Below, piece after piece: positions 20,348 through 30,400 of a DNA stretch of 32,057 nucleotides. The notes under the pieces were generated by a model, which was given only the letters and a program-made list of their open reading frames with translations, did no database searches and was not told the DNA's origin. A program made the position numbers and the translations under genes. The DNA is taken from NCBI GenBank assembly GCA_000226015.1, contig JH154135.1, positions 81,569 to 113,625 of the forward strand, read 5' to 3'. Positions within the stretch are counted from its first letter, which is position 1; every line of letters begins with the position of its first letter. The DNA comes from Mnemiopsis leidyi (Eukaryota > Ctenophora > Tentaculata > Lobata > Bolinopsidae).

Positions 20348-20526
20348 AGAACTGGTTAAGTTCAGAGATCTTCTAAAGAACCAGTTCAGAAATTGTAGAT
20401 GTGAGATCATTCAAGATATTACTTCAATTTAGAGAGAAGACAGCTGGTTGGGCAGGAGAATTCGTGGAAAGACATTGAAAAATTAATGGAGTTATTTTTC
20501 ACAGACGATGCCAAGATGTCATCAGA

Positions 20527-20874
20527 ATGACAAATGGCAGAATAACTGAGTGTATGCTATCTGAGTTGAGACTTTTTGAGAGTTCTGATATTTTAGAAAT
20601 TAGTTCATTTCAAGAACAAGTAATGAAGGAACGTATGTTTATGTTTCAGTACATAATGTTTGTAAATGTTATCTTTTTACATAAATGGTTTCAGCAAGCA
20701 ACGATTATCCATCTAGCTTTCCGTTTTACTAAGGCAAAAGCAGCACATGGTATGAAACAAGATATTCTCATGCGAATTTCCTCAGCAAATTCAATAACAG
20801 AGTTGGAAAAAGACACAAAATCACTTTTAGAGTTACATGGACTATGTTCGATCCATCTCTGCCCTCCATCTTAG
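20527..20874 (+). CDS. unrecognised open frame, possibly chance or element remnant
   Basis: 115 codons from ATG, with helical, hydrophobic and charged segments (KWFQQATIIHLAFRFTKAKA, SSANSITELEKDTKSLLELH). No splice signals or family motifs. It may lie in the 3' UTR of terminal exon c. The second half looks more protein-like than most chance frames here and could derive from a transposable element, but I cannot place it in a family. Confidence 0.25.
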   Translation: MTNGRITECMLSELRLFESSDILEISSFQEQVMKERMFMFQYIMFVNVIFLHKWFQQATIIHLAFRFTKAKAAHGMKQDILMRISSANSITELEKDTKSLLELHGLCSIHLCPPS

Positions 20875-21028
20875 GCTAAATGTTAGCCGTTTGTAAACTA
20901 ACAGGTTGTATCGACCAACACGACAGGCCGAGACAGCCATGCAGAAAAATCCGTGCCATCAATCTTCTCACTTATTCTATAATATCACACCAAATGTTCC
21001 CATCTACTGGAACCCAGTAGTGGTCCCT

Positions 21029-21364
21029 CTAACTTTCGGACAGAGCAAGCCCCTGCCCGGTCTCCATAGCACCGTGCCCCGTTGTCATGTGGTCCTGTCC
21101 CACAAAATGGTCTCGTCCATCCTGGACAGCCCCTTCGCCCAAGCTCCCAGTTGAGTTCTGCACCATCATCGGCTTGTTGTCGTCGTAGGGAGGGGGTAGG
21201 ATCACGTCGTCCCGGTTTATCTGTTCCTGTTTTATCTGCTCCTGTTTGATCCGCTTGTTGAGCACACCACCTGCCTTCTTGTTCTGGTTACTGTTGAAGA
21301 TATCCAAACCCTTGTCGATACAGGAGCTGCCCACCAACCAATACGTGTCAACTATAGTGTCGTC
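21029..21364 (-). CDS. cyclase last exon with PPxY-containing tail
   Basis: Acceptor gaccaactcag. It encodes DDTIVDTYWLVGSSCIDKG, closing the cyclase domain, then a Lys/Gln-rich stretch with IKQEQIKQEQI, then VILPPPYDD (a PPxY motif) and a Gly/His/Met-rich end, with TAG at 21029. GC content is well above the flanks. The tail has no recognised domain and may be regulatory. Confidence 0.75.
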   Translation of the reverse strand, partial: DDTIVDTYWLVGSSCIDKGLDIFNSNQNKKAGGVLNKRIKQEQIKQEQINRDDVILPPPYDDNKPMMVQNSTGSLGEGAVQDGRDHFVGQDHMTTGHGAMETGQGLALSES

Positions 21365-24300
21365 CTGAGTTGGTCAGATGAGAAGTTTAAGTTGAGCCAC
21401 GGCTTTCTTTAATCCTATATTATTATATATTATGTTTTGAAATGTACACAATCACTAAACACCCGCACGCTAATTTATTTGATGTTTCCCGCGCCGGTCC
21501 CTTCCATGCTCATAAGTTTAACTTACATTGGTGTGTCATGTAAAGGACCATGTTATTTGTTAATGAAGTTAAAGTTTCATCCCCAGACTCTTGGCCAAAG
21601 AACCACCCGACTCCAGATCTTATTCTGTTTAAAATTTCGGAATTCGGTTCGGATATTCTAAATAACGGCCGATTTGTCGTTGGTCCAGGTTCACTTTAAG
21701 ACTATACCACAAAAGAAGCAGACAGCGACTAAGGTTAGGGAAGCAGAGTAAGGATGTAAGGACTGAAATGCACCTGGCCTGAAATGAGGTGGTGGTTGCT
21801 GAGTTGAGCACAGTTCTCAGTAGTTCATATCTTGCGTTTTTATTATGAACGTGTTCATGTAAAATTAATGGTAGGAAATGATCATAGTGTAAAAAGTTTA
21901 TAAGGCCACATGGCATTAAAGTGGTAGTTGAAATCGAGAAAAGTATTTTTCCTCGACTTCTTTATGATATGAAACTTAAGTCTAATGTACTTCAAACACA
22001 AGGAATTTTTCCTAGTTTTTAGAATAGCCAGAAGATATAAACTGGTGCTACAGTTATTACCGTCGCCGGTTTGACTCTTAGCAGTCTCCTGCTACATGAA
22101 TTGTAAACAGAAAATGACCAGTCGAAGACGGTCCGTGTAGGCCTGTACCGTGCTTTAAGCTAAAAATATGCGGATATGATAATATGATAGGATGAATGAA
22201 ATACGATAGTCTGTACTGCACAGGTCTTTAATACTCTAATATAATCAATGCGTAGCTGCACAATGACTATTGAGAATCGGGTATACCTACGATCTGTTCA
22301 ACCATGGGAGTCATAATTTCAGACGATACACTGGAATAAATATTTCAGAATCCTGCATTGTAAGTTCAAGGAATTACATATGATTTAATTTAATGTTTAA
22401 TATTGTAGATGCCGCATCATCTTATTGAATGAAGACCTCGTGAAAGAACTTAAAATATTATTTTGAATGTAATATTAGCGCACTTACGATCTTGAATTGT
22501 CCTCGGAAAAGAGTTTCAAATATTCCCGTGTCGGCGAGGAAGTTTCGGGTATATTTAGTGATTAGAATTCTCATTGCTGAAAGGTTGTGGTTGGCAAAAA
22601 AAAGTGGTTTCAGGCTGCAAATCGCAATACTGAATATCGAGGTAAATGTGCGGTTAAGAGAGACCATTGCCGTAACAACTTCCCAATAGTGACAAAATTA
22701 GATAATTTGTTCACCTTGACTGCGTTCCTCCATTGCGGTGGCTAAAGTAACCGTCTCTCCGAACACGCAGTACTTTGGAATCTTCATTCCGATCATTCCG
22801 ACAGATACGGGTCCCGTTGCAAGACCTATACGCAGTTTCACCTGGGATAAAAAACTTTACATCGAGCTAAAATGAATTCAAATCATCAACTAATACCTAA
22901 ATCCTAAAGGCTACAATTATGTGACAAAATCTGACTTGAGAAATCCGGACTTAAGCTTTCAGGCATGCAAGTCTAGCTGAATTACTGAATAGTTATGCCC
23001 AACAACACTTCACACTAAAATATCTTCATTGTCCACTAGGAGTAGGCTCCAACCCGGGACCTACCTCACACATAGACTCGTTCTCGTGGTCCAGGTTGTT
23101 GAGCTGTCCCAGCATCTCCAGGGCCAGGTGGGCGATGTTAGTTACACTCTCGCTGGTTGCCTTGGTGCCGCACGTGGGTAACCCAGTAACTGCAACGTAG
23201 GCATCTCCAACTGTGTCAGCCTGGGAGTAAGTGACAGGATGAGATTTGAGATCGTGGGTCTTGGTATTTTTAGAGAGTTCGATATAATCAGGTACTTCAA
23301 CAATCAACATATTCAGGTACCTCAATATTTCCAAGTTTCAAATTTACCGTAGTGTAGTTTTATAATTTGGAAATACCAAGATACAAACTGTGATACTGAC
23401 ATTACATTAATGAGATTCTGCACATTGCACTACAATCAAATGGGATATCAATTTCAGAAGTTAAGGTATACATGTTTAGATCTAACCTTAAAACCTACTC
23501 CTCAACGACAAAACAAAATACGTTTTCTTTATGAAACTTTGGTAGGCTTTTAGATCTCTATCATTACTGGTAAATAAAAGTTATAAAAAACTTCGCGTGC
23601 CCCTAGATGATTTTACGAAAATGGTGATTCATGAAAGCATGAAATTTTGTCATTTTGCGATTTTTCCATCAATAGTTACTTGACTAAATGTTGGTGGTAG
23701 TATGCTGCACATGGTAACATGCTATATATGGTAGTATGCTGCACATGGTAACATGCTATATATGGTAGTATGCTGCACATGGCAATATGATGTGAACGTA
23801 ATCTAACTAGTGAGGCGGGTGGACGGCCTGCCGACATTTGCACCCAGAAGAATCCAACTCCCACGGTTTAACAATTGCTGCCCAATCATTAATGTGATCT
23901 GATTGGGTAGCTTAGATTCTAGAAACGACAGTTGCGCCCAGGGATCACATTACACTTGTCAGGGTCACATCATACATGTTTGTTTCTACTCAAGATCAAC
24001 GTGGACAACGGAGGCGGGGGAAGGAAAAGCGAGAAGGGTGGAGGAGGAACTAAAAGTGTGGAGGGTAGGCCCTACGGTAGGGACGGGGAAGAAGAAACAG
24101 GGATGGAGGGAGGACGATGGAGGGAGCGAGGAGCGAAGAACGACAATATTCCGAAGGCGAGTTTAGAAACGAGAAGAGTGGAGGAAGGCAGGTGAAGATG
24201 GAAGTGGGGTAAGGATGGAGGAAAAAATGTGAAGAAGGGGAGGGAGGGCGGAGGAGAAAAAGAGATGAGAGAGGATTGAGAAAGGAGGAGACGGAGGTGG

Positions 24301-24719
24301 GAGGAAGAAATAAACGGCCGCAGGACGGTGTCCCTTACAGTACTAAAGACCGATTATAGCATAACTTATGGTTCGTCTGCTTTCTCTAAATAGTATTAGT
24401 AATGCTAAACAAAATTAAATTTCAACCGTACACGATTTTCAAGACCCTATAAATTCGATTAATACATATATTTCAAATCCTGACTCACCTTGAATGCCTC
24501 ATATTTGTCTGTAAGCTTGTCTATGAGACAAAAGAGATAATTGAGAAGGTTTACAACTTCCGTGGCAGAGTGGTAGGATGAAATCAAGGTGAAGTTCACG
24601 ATGTCAGCATACAAAACTGAAAATAGAGCGTTAACCAACAATTCACTTAAAGTGGATAGGTTTTCCAAAATTTCGTCAGGCAAATGAGGTGCAAGGCCCA
24701 CGGTCAAAAAATTTACCAT
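21029..24719 (-). CDS. class III nucleotide cyclase, guanylyl-cyclase-like, degenerate catalytic pair
   Basis: Five minus-strand exons join in phase: 24616-24489, 23220-23065, 22841-22715, 22576-22488 and 21364-21029. In order they encode the first metal-Asp motif (VLYADIVNFT), the second (ADTVGDAYVAVTGLP), the dimer-core strand and loop (KLRIGLATGPVSVGMIG, YCVFGETVTLATAME), ITKYTRNFLADTGIFETLFR and the domain end TYWLVGSS. Base-recognition positions hold Asp (Glu in guanylyl cyclases) and Cys, so it resembles guanylyl more than adenylyl cyclases. The N and R of the usual NTASR-type motif are Thr and Ala, so a homodimer should be inactive; alpha subunits of soluble guanylyl cyclase lack the same pair and work with a beta subunit. 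An 85-residue disordered tail follows. Upstream exons were not found; the frame also opens at an ATG at 24719. Confidence 0.8.
22488..22576 (-). CDS. cyclase exon near the domain end
   Basis: 89 bp, acceptor aaccacaacctttcag, donor AGATC|GTAAGT. It encodes MRILITKYTRNFLADTG and IFETLFRGQFKI, matching the last helix and strand of the family. Confidence 0.8.
22715..22841 (-). CDS. cyclase exon with the altered catalytic loop
   Basis: 127 bp, acceptor ttttttatcccag, donor CAAG|GTGAAC. It encodes VKLRIGLATGPVSVGMIG, MKIPKYCVFGETVTLATAME and ERSQ. The position of the transition-state Asn is Thr and that of the Arg is Ala. Confidence 0.85.
23065..23220 (-). CDS. cyclase exon with second metal-binding Asp
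   Basis: 156 bp, phase 0 at both ends, acceptor acttactcccag, donor GTGAG|GTAGGT. It encodes ADTVGDAYVAVTGLP, then the helix SVTNIAHLALEMLGQLNN and ends ESMCE. Confidence 0.8.
23696..23786. repeat. 34-bp tandem repeat, 2.7 copies
   Basis: Copies start at 23696, 23730 and 23764 (ggtagtatgctgcacatggt...). It lies in a cyclase intron. Confidence 0.9.
24005..24310. other. about 300-base purine-rich tract
   Basis: The plus strand is almost all G and A (gaggcgggggaaggaaaagc and similar). Two overlapping Gly/Arg/Glu frames are open across it, as expected of such composition. It lies in the first cyclase intron on the opposite strand, so the pre-mRNA would carry a long pyrimidine tract. Triplex formation is possible. 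Confidence 0.75.
24489..24616 (-). CDS. cyclase exon with first metal-binding Asp
   Basis: Acceptor cgctctattttcag and donor CAAG|GTGAGT. It encodes LYADIVNFTLISSYHSATE and ends DKYEAFK. The frame stays open upstream to an ATG at 24719 with the text LAPHLPDEILENL, roughly where cyclases have a Leu-Pro-rich segment before the domain. The gene could therefore begin there as a soluble cyclase-only protein; the good acceptor argues for an upstream exon instead. Confidence 0.8.
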
Positions 24720-25499
24720 TGTTGGTCATATTAAAGGGTGTCGGGTGTCTACAAGTCACTAAACCTGAACAAGATATTCTCTAACTCTAAGTCACTGTAT
24801 ATCTTACCACCTGAAGTTCATTTCTTTTTGCTATGCTGGTACGTGATTGTTTCATTCATCTCTTAAGGCAATCCCCACGGATATGCATAATGACAAATAA
24901 TGTTTAAAAATAATGTTCTAGCATATAATATTTTCCAAAGGGGTCCGCAGATCCCAATTCGACCGCACAAGACAAATTAGTTTATCATAAATCATGACGC
25001 GGAATGTGCTAACTGTTCTTAGTTTTTGTGACGCTTTTAAAATTCTATGACTATTCTGCTGGTTATTTTAACAGACCCGACAGTTTGGAATAGTTAACTT
25101 AGTTTCGTACAAAAATTCAATCTCTCTTTTTTTTGAAAAAACGTACACAGCATGTTTTGAAGGTTGCCGTAAGTTCCACTTTATTTATATGTTTTTTTCA
25201 TAAGATCGACTTTACACAGTTTCGTCAATTAATTCGAACAAAGTGATAGGTATAGAGACATTTTCAGATGAGAGTAAGGCTTGTTCCAGCGTGACACCAC
25301 TTTTTATTAATTCATAGAGTAATTAAATACATTATTGATTAATCGCACTAATTTATCAAACTAATTAATCACATTTATTAATCACTCTATCAAGACGCTT
25401 CTTTTCACGCCGAAGGGTCCGTTTGTCATGTTTATATCAGTCGAAAAATGCAAAGCGTGCCTCCAGTCAAAAGAGACACGTGGTTATTAGATTCCTTGT
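24720..25499. other. non-coding stretch upstream of the cyclase exons
   Basis: No further cyclase exon was convincing. Near 24850-24800 the minus strand reads MNETITYQHSKKK before a stop, with a GTAAGA donor nearby, but the frame and phase do not fit. Confidence 0.4.
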
Positions 25500-25559
25500 A
25501 ATTTCACGTCTAACTTTTCTTCTAGCTCAGGAATAAGGGGCCACGTGATACTTTTTCGG

Positions 25560-26000
25560 CTTTAAACCTATCAAATTCGGATTCCTCATCAAACTTAACG
25601 TCAAAATACTGGTCTAACTTTTTTCTAGCTCAAAGTTAAAAATTTTTCATGTTGGGGCCTTAAAGGCCTTTAAAGGCCTTCAGTTCAAATTTTTACATTG
25701 CCTAAGCCACAAAACCCGCTAAAATCTACAATACCTGAAATTTTCATGACTCTATCTCTTTCCGTTTGGACTTCAATTCGTCCCCCGATTTGGAGACTTT
25801 TTGGACCTTTTTAAGGGCCTTTAAGGCCTTAAAGGGCTTTTGGAGGGGCCGGAACGAATTTTAACATAGCCTAAGCCACAAAACATGATTAAATCTACCT
25901 GATCTGAAATTTTCAAGTCTCTATCTCTTACCGTTTGGGCTCCAATTCGTTTGCAAAAAAGCGTCGTCGGCGGTCGGGGGTCGGGTCGTATACCACACTT
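25560..26000. repeat. duplicated segment, 169-bp offset
   Basis: The block around cctaagccacaaaa, ctgaaattttca and ctctatctctt occurs at about 25700 and again at about 25869 in the same orientation, each preceded by palindromic aggccttaaagg-type sequence. This looks like part of a repeat element. No coding frame with support. Confidence 0.75.
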
Positions 26001-26050
26001 CATGTTGTCATACTAGGGGGACCGGGTGGCAACTTTTTTTGAACCAGGGC

Positions 26051-26138
26051 TAAATTTGGACGAGAAATCGATTGAAAATAGTCTCGGGGTTCAAAAATTT
26101 CGAGTTAAGTGTCTTTTCTGGGGTGGTTGCCACCACCC
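26051..26138 (+). repeat. dispersed repeat, copy 1
   Basis: About 87 bp containing attgaaaatagtctcgggg, ttaagtgtcttttctggg and gtggttgccacca. By eye it matches the reverse complement of 31717-31803 at roughly three quarters of positions, so both belong to one interspersed family. The inner ggtggttgccaccacc is a palindrome. Confidence 0.8.
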
Positions 26139-26469
26139 TCATCTTTGCACGGCTGGCAGAAACTGTCATATAAGTCTTGAACAGCTCCTTGAGATCTGTA
26201 ATGATCCTCAAGTTTCATCTGTAGGTGAGACTTGAGATCTCATTTTTATGCTGCACCCACTATGAACCAGATATGAAGAGTCGAGTAAATAAACTCTAAT
26301 TGAATAACAAAAAGACTATATTTTCTGATCTTTATCGAGGGCCGAGGCTCACATGACTTATTAACGACCTTGCTTTAGTATTTTCGACTTGATGGCACCT
26401 CTTTTAGGCTTCTAAGAAACTGCTGGCGATCTAGTCTGTTAATGATTCAGTTTTGTGTTTTTTGTTTAG

Positions 26470-26543
26470 TTCCAGTTAAAAGCGTATAATTCCAGTTAAA
26501 AGCGTATGATTCCAGGAAAGCGTAGAATTCCAGGAAAGCGCTG
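26470..26543. repeat. 18-20-bp tandem repeat, about 4 copies
   Basis: ttccagttaaaagcgtataa-type units occur twice, followed by two shorter ttccaggaaagcg units. Confidence 0.85.
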
Positions 26544-27295
26544 CTGTACGTGCCTGGCCGCTATACTATATCGCCACCGTGCAGTGAAGGATGGAAATAT
26601 GTTTAAACTCATTGGTCATCATCTTCGCCAGACGACCAATGAAGAATGAGCTTTGATTTCTATTCTCACAAAGCTCAACGATAAATGAAATAAGCAAATA
26701 CGCCCGCAGAACAACTTCTAGCAAGCATAAATATGTGTACATAACTAAAAAATTCATGCAGTACTATAAACTAAGTCATTATTCATCAAGTAAGATATAA
26801 TAACAGTGGTTTATGATCAAGCTATATTTCACAGCGCGAGTTTTGCTTGTCTATTTTTATCGCAGTACGTGATGTTCTGTTTCTCAGATTTTTTAGTTGT
26901 TGCTTGACCATTATCCAGCCTTAAATGGAGAATACAATACAATACAATGGACATACATACAATAATTATTAAAAAGTTCATATCGCAACACTAATTGTTG
27001 GAATTAAATTGAAATTAATTTCTGTTTCTCAGTTGAGTAAGACTGTTAAAAGTGGGACCCCGATGACCAGCGATTTTATCCTCAATAAATTGGTAGCATG
27101 GGCGGTGTTGAAATAATTTACACAGAAATTGTTATGTCGAATTCATTGTTGTATAGTTAGCACTGGACAACATTTCAAGTGTGAAATGTACGTTTACATT
27201 CTAATGTAAAAAACCGAATTCTAAATCATGGCCGACCTAAACTTACTATCCTAGAAGTAGAAGGATAGAAAAAGAAAAGCACCCGGCCAATAAAA
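26544..27295. other. non-coding, upstream of the secreted-protein gene
   Basis: AT-rich. A minus-strand frame at 26566-26757 is hydrophobic but lacks splice or family support. No clear TATA box was identified for the gene starting at 27296. Confidence 0.4.
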
Positions 27296-27407
27296 ATGTT
27301 GGCAAAAGCACTGTTTCTTGTGGTGGCCGCACAGTACGTGGTATCCCAAGATTCCAACTCAGTTGGGAACATCTTTGACAGGATTGTAGATTACGCCGAC
27401 ACTTTGG
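27296..27407 (+). CDS. secreted protein, signal-peptide exon
   Basis: 37 codons plus one base, donor TTGG|GTGAGT. Basic start, hydrophobic core LFLVVAA and likely cleavage after VVSQ. Confidence 0.85.
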
Positions 27408-30400
27408 GTGAGTTTTGTTTCGTGACATTAGACGATATCCTGACACTCAAACATGTAGAAAGCAGATTTTATCATGATATACTTACGTTTACTCTGTAGC
27501 TACCCTGTTGGTAGATTTAGGTGACCCTAAAGTATGCTGCGTTAGCTTAATTGTCGGTAGATTTAGGTGACTCTAATCTATGCTGCGTGAGCTGAATTGT
27601 CGGTAGATCAAGGTGACCCCAAAGTATGCTGCGTGAGCTGAATTGTCGGTAGATTTAGGTGACCCTAAAGTACTAAAGTATGCTTCGTGAGCTGAATTGT
27701 GTCGGCCCAGAATTGCGGTTAATATAAGAATATAAGAATAGAGCGTGTCTCAGCTCATGCAGTAGTGAGAGACAAACTGATTTGAGCCTAAATTTGATAA
27801 AACAATATGCGACCTTGCAGTTATCCCTGTAAAGGCAAAAAGAAAAAACAACCTTTAAGTTTAACTAGAGTACCAATTTCACTGTGCCCCTTTCTAAGTC
27901 CAAGCAAACAGTTATATAGAATTTATCTTTAGGTTAGAATTGTCCGCCAAGGGGACCTCGATGTTCCCACGTTGCGAGCATACCTTTTAAGAAAACATAA
28001 TTTAAAATTCGATGAATCTTTATTACTTCAAAGTATTTCTTTATTTCAGACCTTAATACGGACAAGGACACTTTCTTTTGGTCAGAAGAATACTGGAGTC
28101 CACCATTTGAGCACGTCTTGCACTGTCCAAGTGGTTTTGAGTGGGAAGGAGACTTCACAGACGGATCTTGTAAGCCGTGCAAGCCTGGATATTTCTCTGA
28201 CAAATGGGGCCACCTTGAAACCATGCGATCTAGATGCGTCCCATGCGAACCAGGGACCTATAGCAACGGGATCGAACAGGGCGACTGCGATGGACACTGC
28301 CAGTATGGAACAACGTTTCAAACTGGTGCGACAATGGAAAGTGATTGTGTAAATCCTGACGATATGTTTGGAAAAGGATCTTTTGAAAGTGAGGTTGTGG
28401 TCAAAGTAAAACTTTTCGGCGATTGGGCTTTCTTAAATGACCTTCTGAAAGAAGCATCCGGCATCAATTTCTACCGTGCAAGAGGATCGGTTGAGTACCA
28501 CGAAGACGATTTTGTGAGTACCGTTCACGTGAGTGCGGTGTTACCAAACAACATAGCTGTGCATGCCCACAACTTTCTCATTGACTTCAGAGATGTCAAG
28601 GATACCATCAATGACTTCATACATCTTGGTGATCACTACTCAAAGATAATATTCAACTTGCTCAACAACGCTGAGACATTTAAAGAGTTTGGTTGGAAGA
28701 TGAACCGAGATCTGCTCAGGGTAAAGAATGTTGAGATTCTTGACGTGGAAGTGCACCTCAACCAACACTGCGAAGATGGATATCGCTCAGTAGAATGGGA
28801 AGGAGTGGGAACAAAGTGTGTTGAAGATACTAGAACTCCCCCCTCCTTAAACAAAAGCTGGTATATTCAATACGTAGGTGAAACCGATGATTGCGACAGT
28901 ATAGGTGACGAAGCAAGACTCCGAGATTTCGTAGAGAACAGCTGGCCATTCCCTTGTCTTGAGAATCAAGAGTGTGAAGCACATTTTACAACCTGCAAAA
29001 CTCTTATGTCTGAAGAATGTGCGATATTGATTCATTTGATTTTCTACGACGAAGAGGCAGGAATAGGAGACATGGAACAGAACATAAACAAAGCGAGAAT
29101 GGTGAAATATCATGGAGACACTTCATTTGAGTACTCGGAAAAGAATCCGTACCAATCAAGACAAAATTGTGGAGTTGACCCAAAACTTGACGGTGATGGT
29201 TCAGTTTCTTGTTCAGCAGAGTGTGATACTAAAAACGGCTATCGACTAACCAGATCCGGCAACTGCGAGCAATGTCCTTACGGTACTTGGTTTGACAGAG
29301 AATCAGAGGATGTCTTCGCCCGATGTCAATCTTGCCGTTTCTTTAAGAGTGTGACGCTCTTCAACGAAGTTCCAAAAAGCGGGGAGGACTGCTTAAGCGG
29401 AGGATATTGGGAGGAGCAGAATGAAGACGGTGTTTGGTTGTATGGTACAAACAAGTACATTGGGGTAGAACTGGAGTTTTCCACTGATGCTACCGTTGAA
29501 ATGAATCTATGTCAAATTATAGATGTCAAGCACAAATTTGAAACATTTTGTGCAGATAAAATGTCCATGGACGACATGTCCCTCGATGATTTCACAGATT
29601 ACAATTTAGAAATGCTTGGGTGTTTGCTGATGGACGAATTTTCAGAGATTTACGAGCACAGTTGTGATGGCTTTAGTAAGTCTTGGTCTGACATTATGGA
29701 TAATTTTTACTGGGAGGATGTCGCCTGCTTCGTTGCAAAAGGAATATACTCAATTGAAAATACAGATGGTGACTGCGATAACCTTCCTATGGACAAACAG
29801 CGTCTTTCAATGCCATTTGAATTTGATCAGGACATTATAGAATTCGATCACATTGGATGGTCGAGCGCATTTTGGATCCCACTTGTCTCTAACATAGAAA
29901 AAATGGAAAGATTCCAAATGAACACAGTCAGCAAGACTGTCGAGGGTGTCTTTCGTCAATTTGGGATGTTTGAGATGGCAAAACTAACAGGTCTTGAGAT
30001 GATGGACTTCGTAAGAGACTTGATTCTAGCAGTTCCAAGAGGAATCTCTGTCGTAGATACTAACTTCGTATACAAAACCACTGAAGACGAAATCTATTGT
30101 GAAAATGGGAATATTCGAGAAAAATGCTGGACTAATTCGGCTTGCCAGAATCGGAAATGCAGCAGTGCGATTCCTGAAATAATTTGCAAAACTGATCCAT
30201 GCAATAACTGCGAGGTATTCTGGGTTACATTTGAAGGTGCTGTTGTCGAATGCGCATCTACAGATGAGCCTGAGGCCAAGTGCGAAGTTGACACGGAAAT
30301 CGCAAACGGCAGGCTGGTTGAGATTGGTAATGCATTTTGGAGGGTTGAAAATGATAGAGACTTCTGTGTAGGATGCGACCTTTTCGTAGACTCTTATCAC

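Noticed and set aside
23903-24195. Two plus-strand Gly/Arg/Glu-rich frames of 87 codons
   Set aside because: Follow from a purine-only tract; no splice signals.
28118-28120. Translation start at 28118 for the large secreted protein
   Set aside because: This codon is TTG inside a longer exon; splicing from the signal-peptide exon at 27296-27407 gives a natural start.
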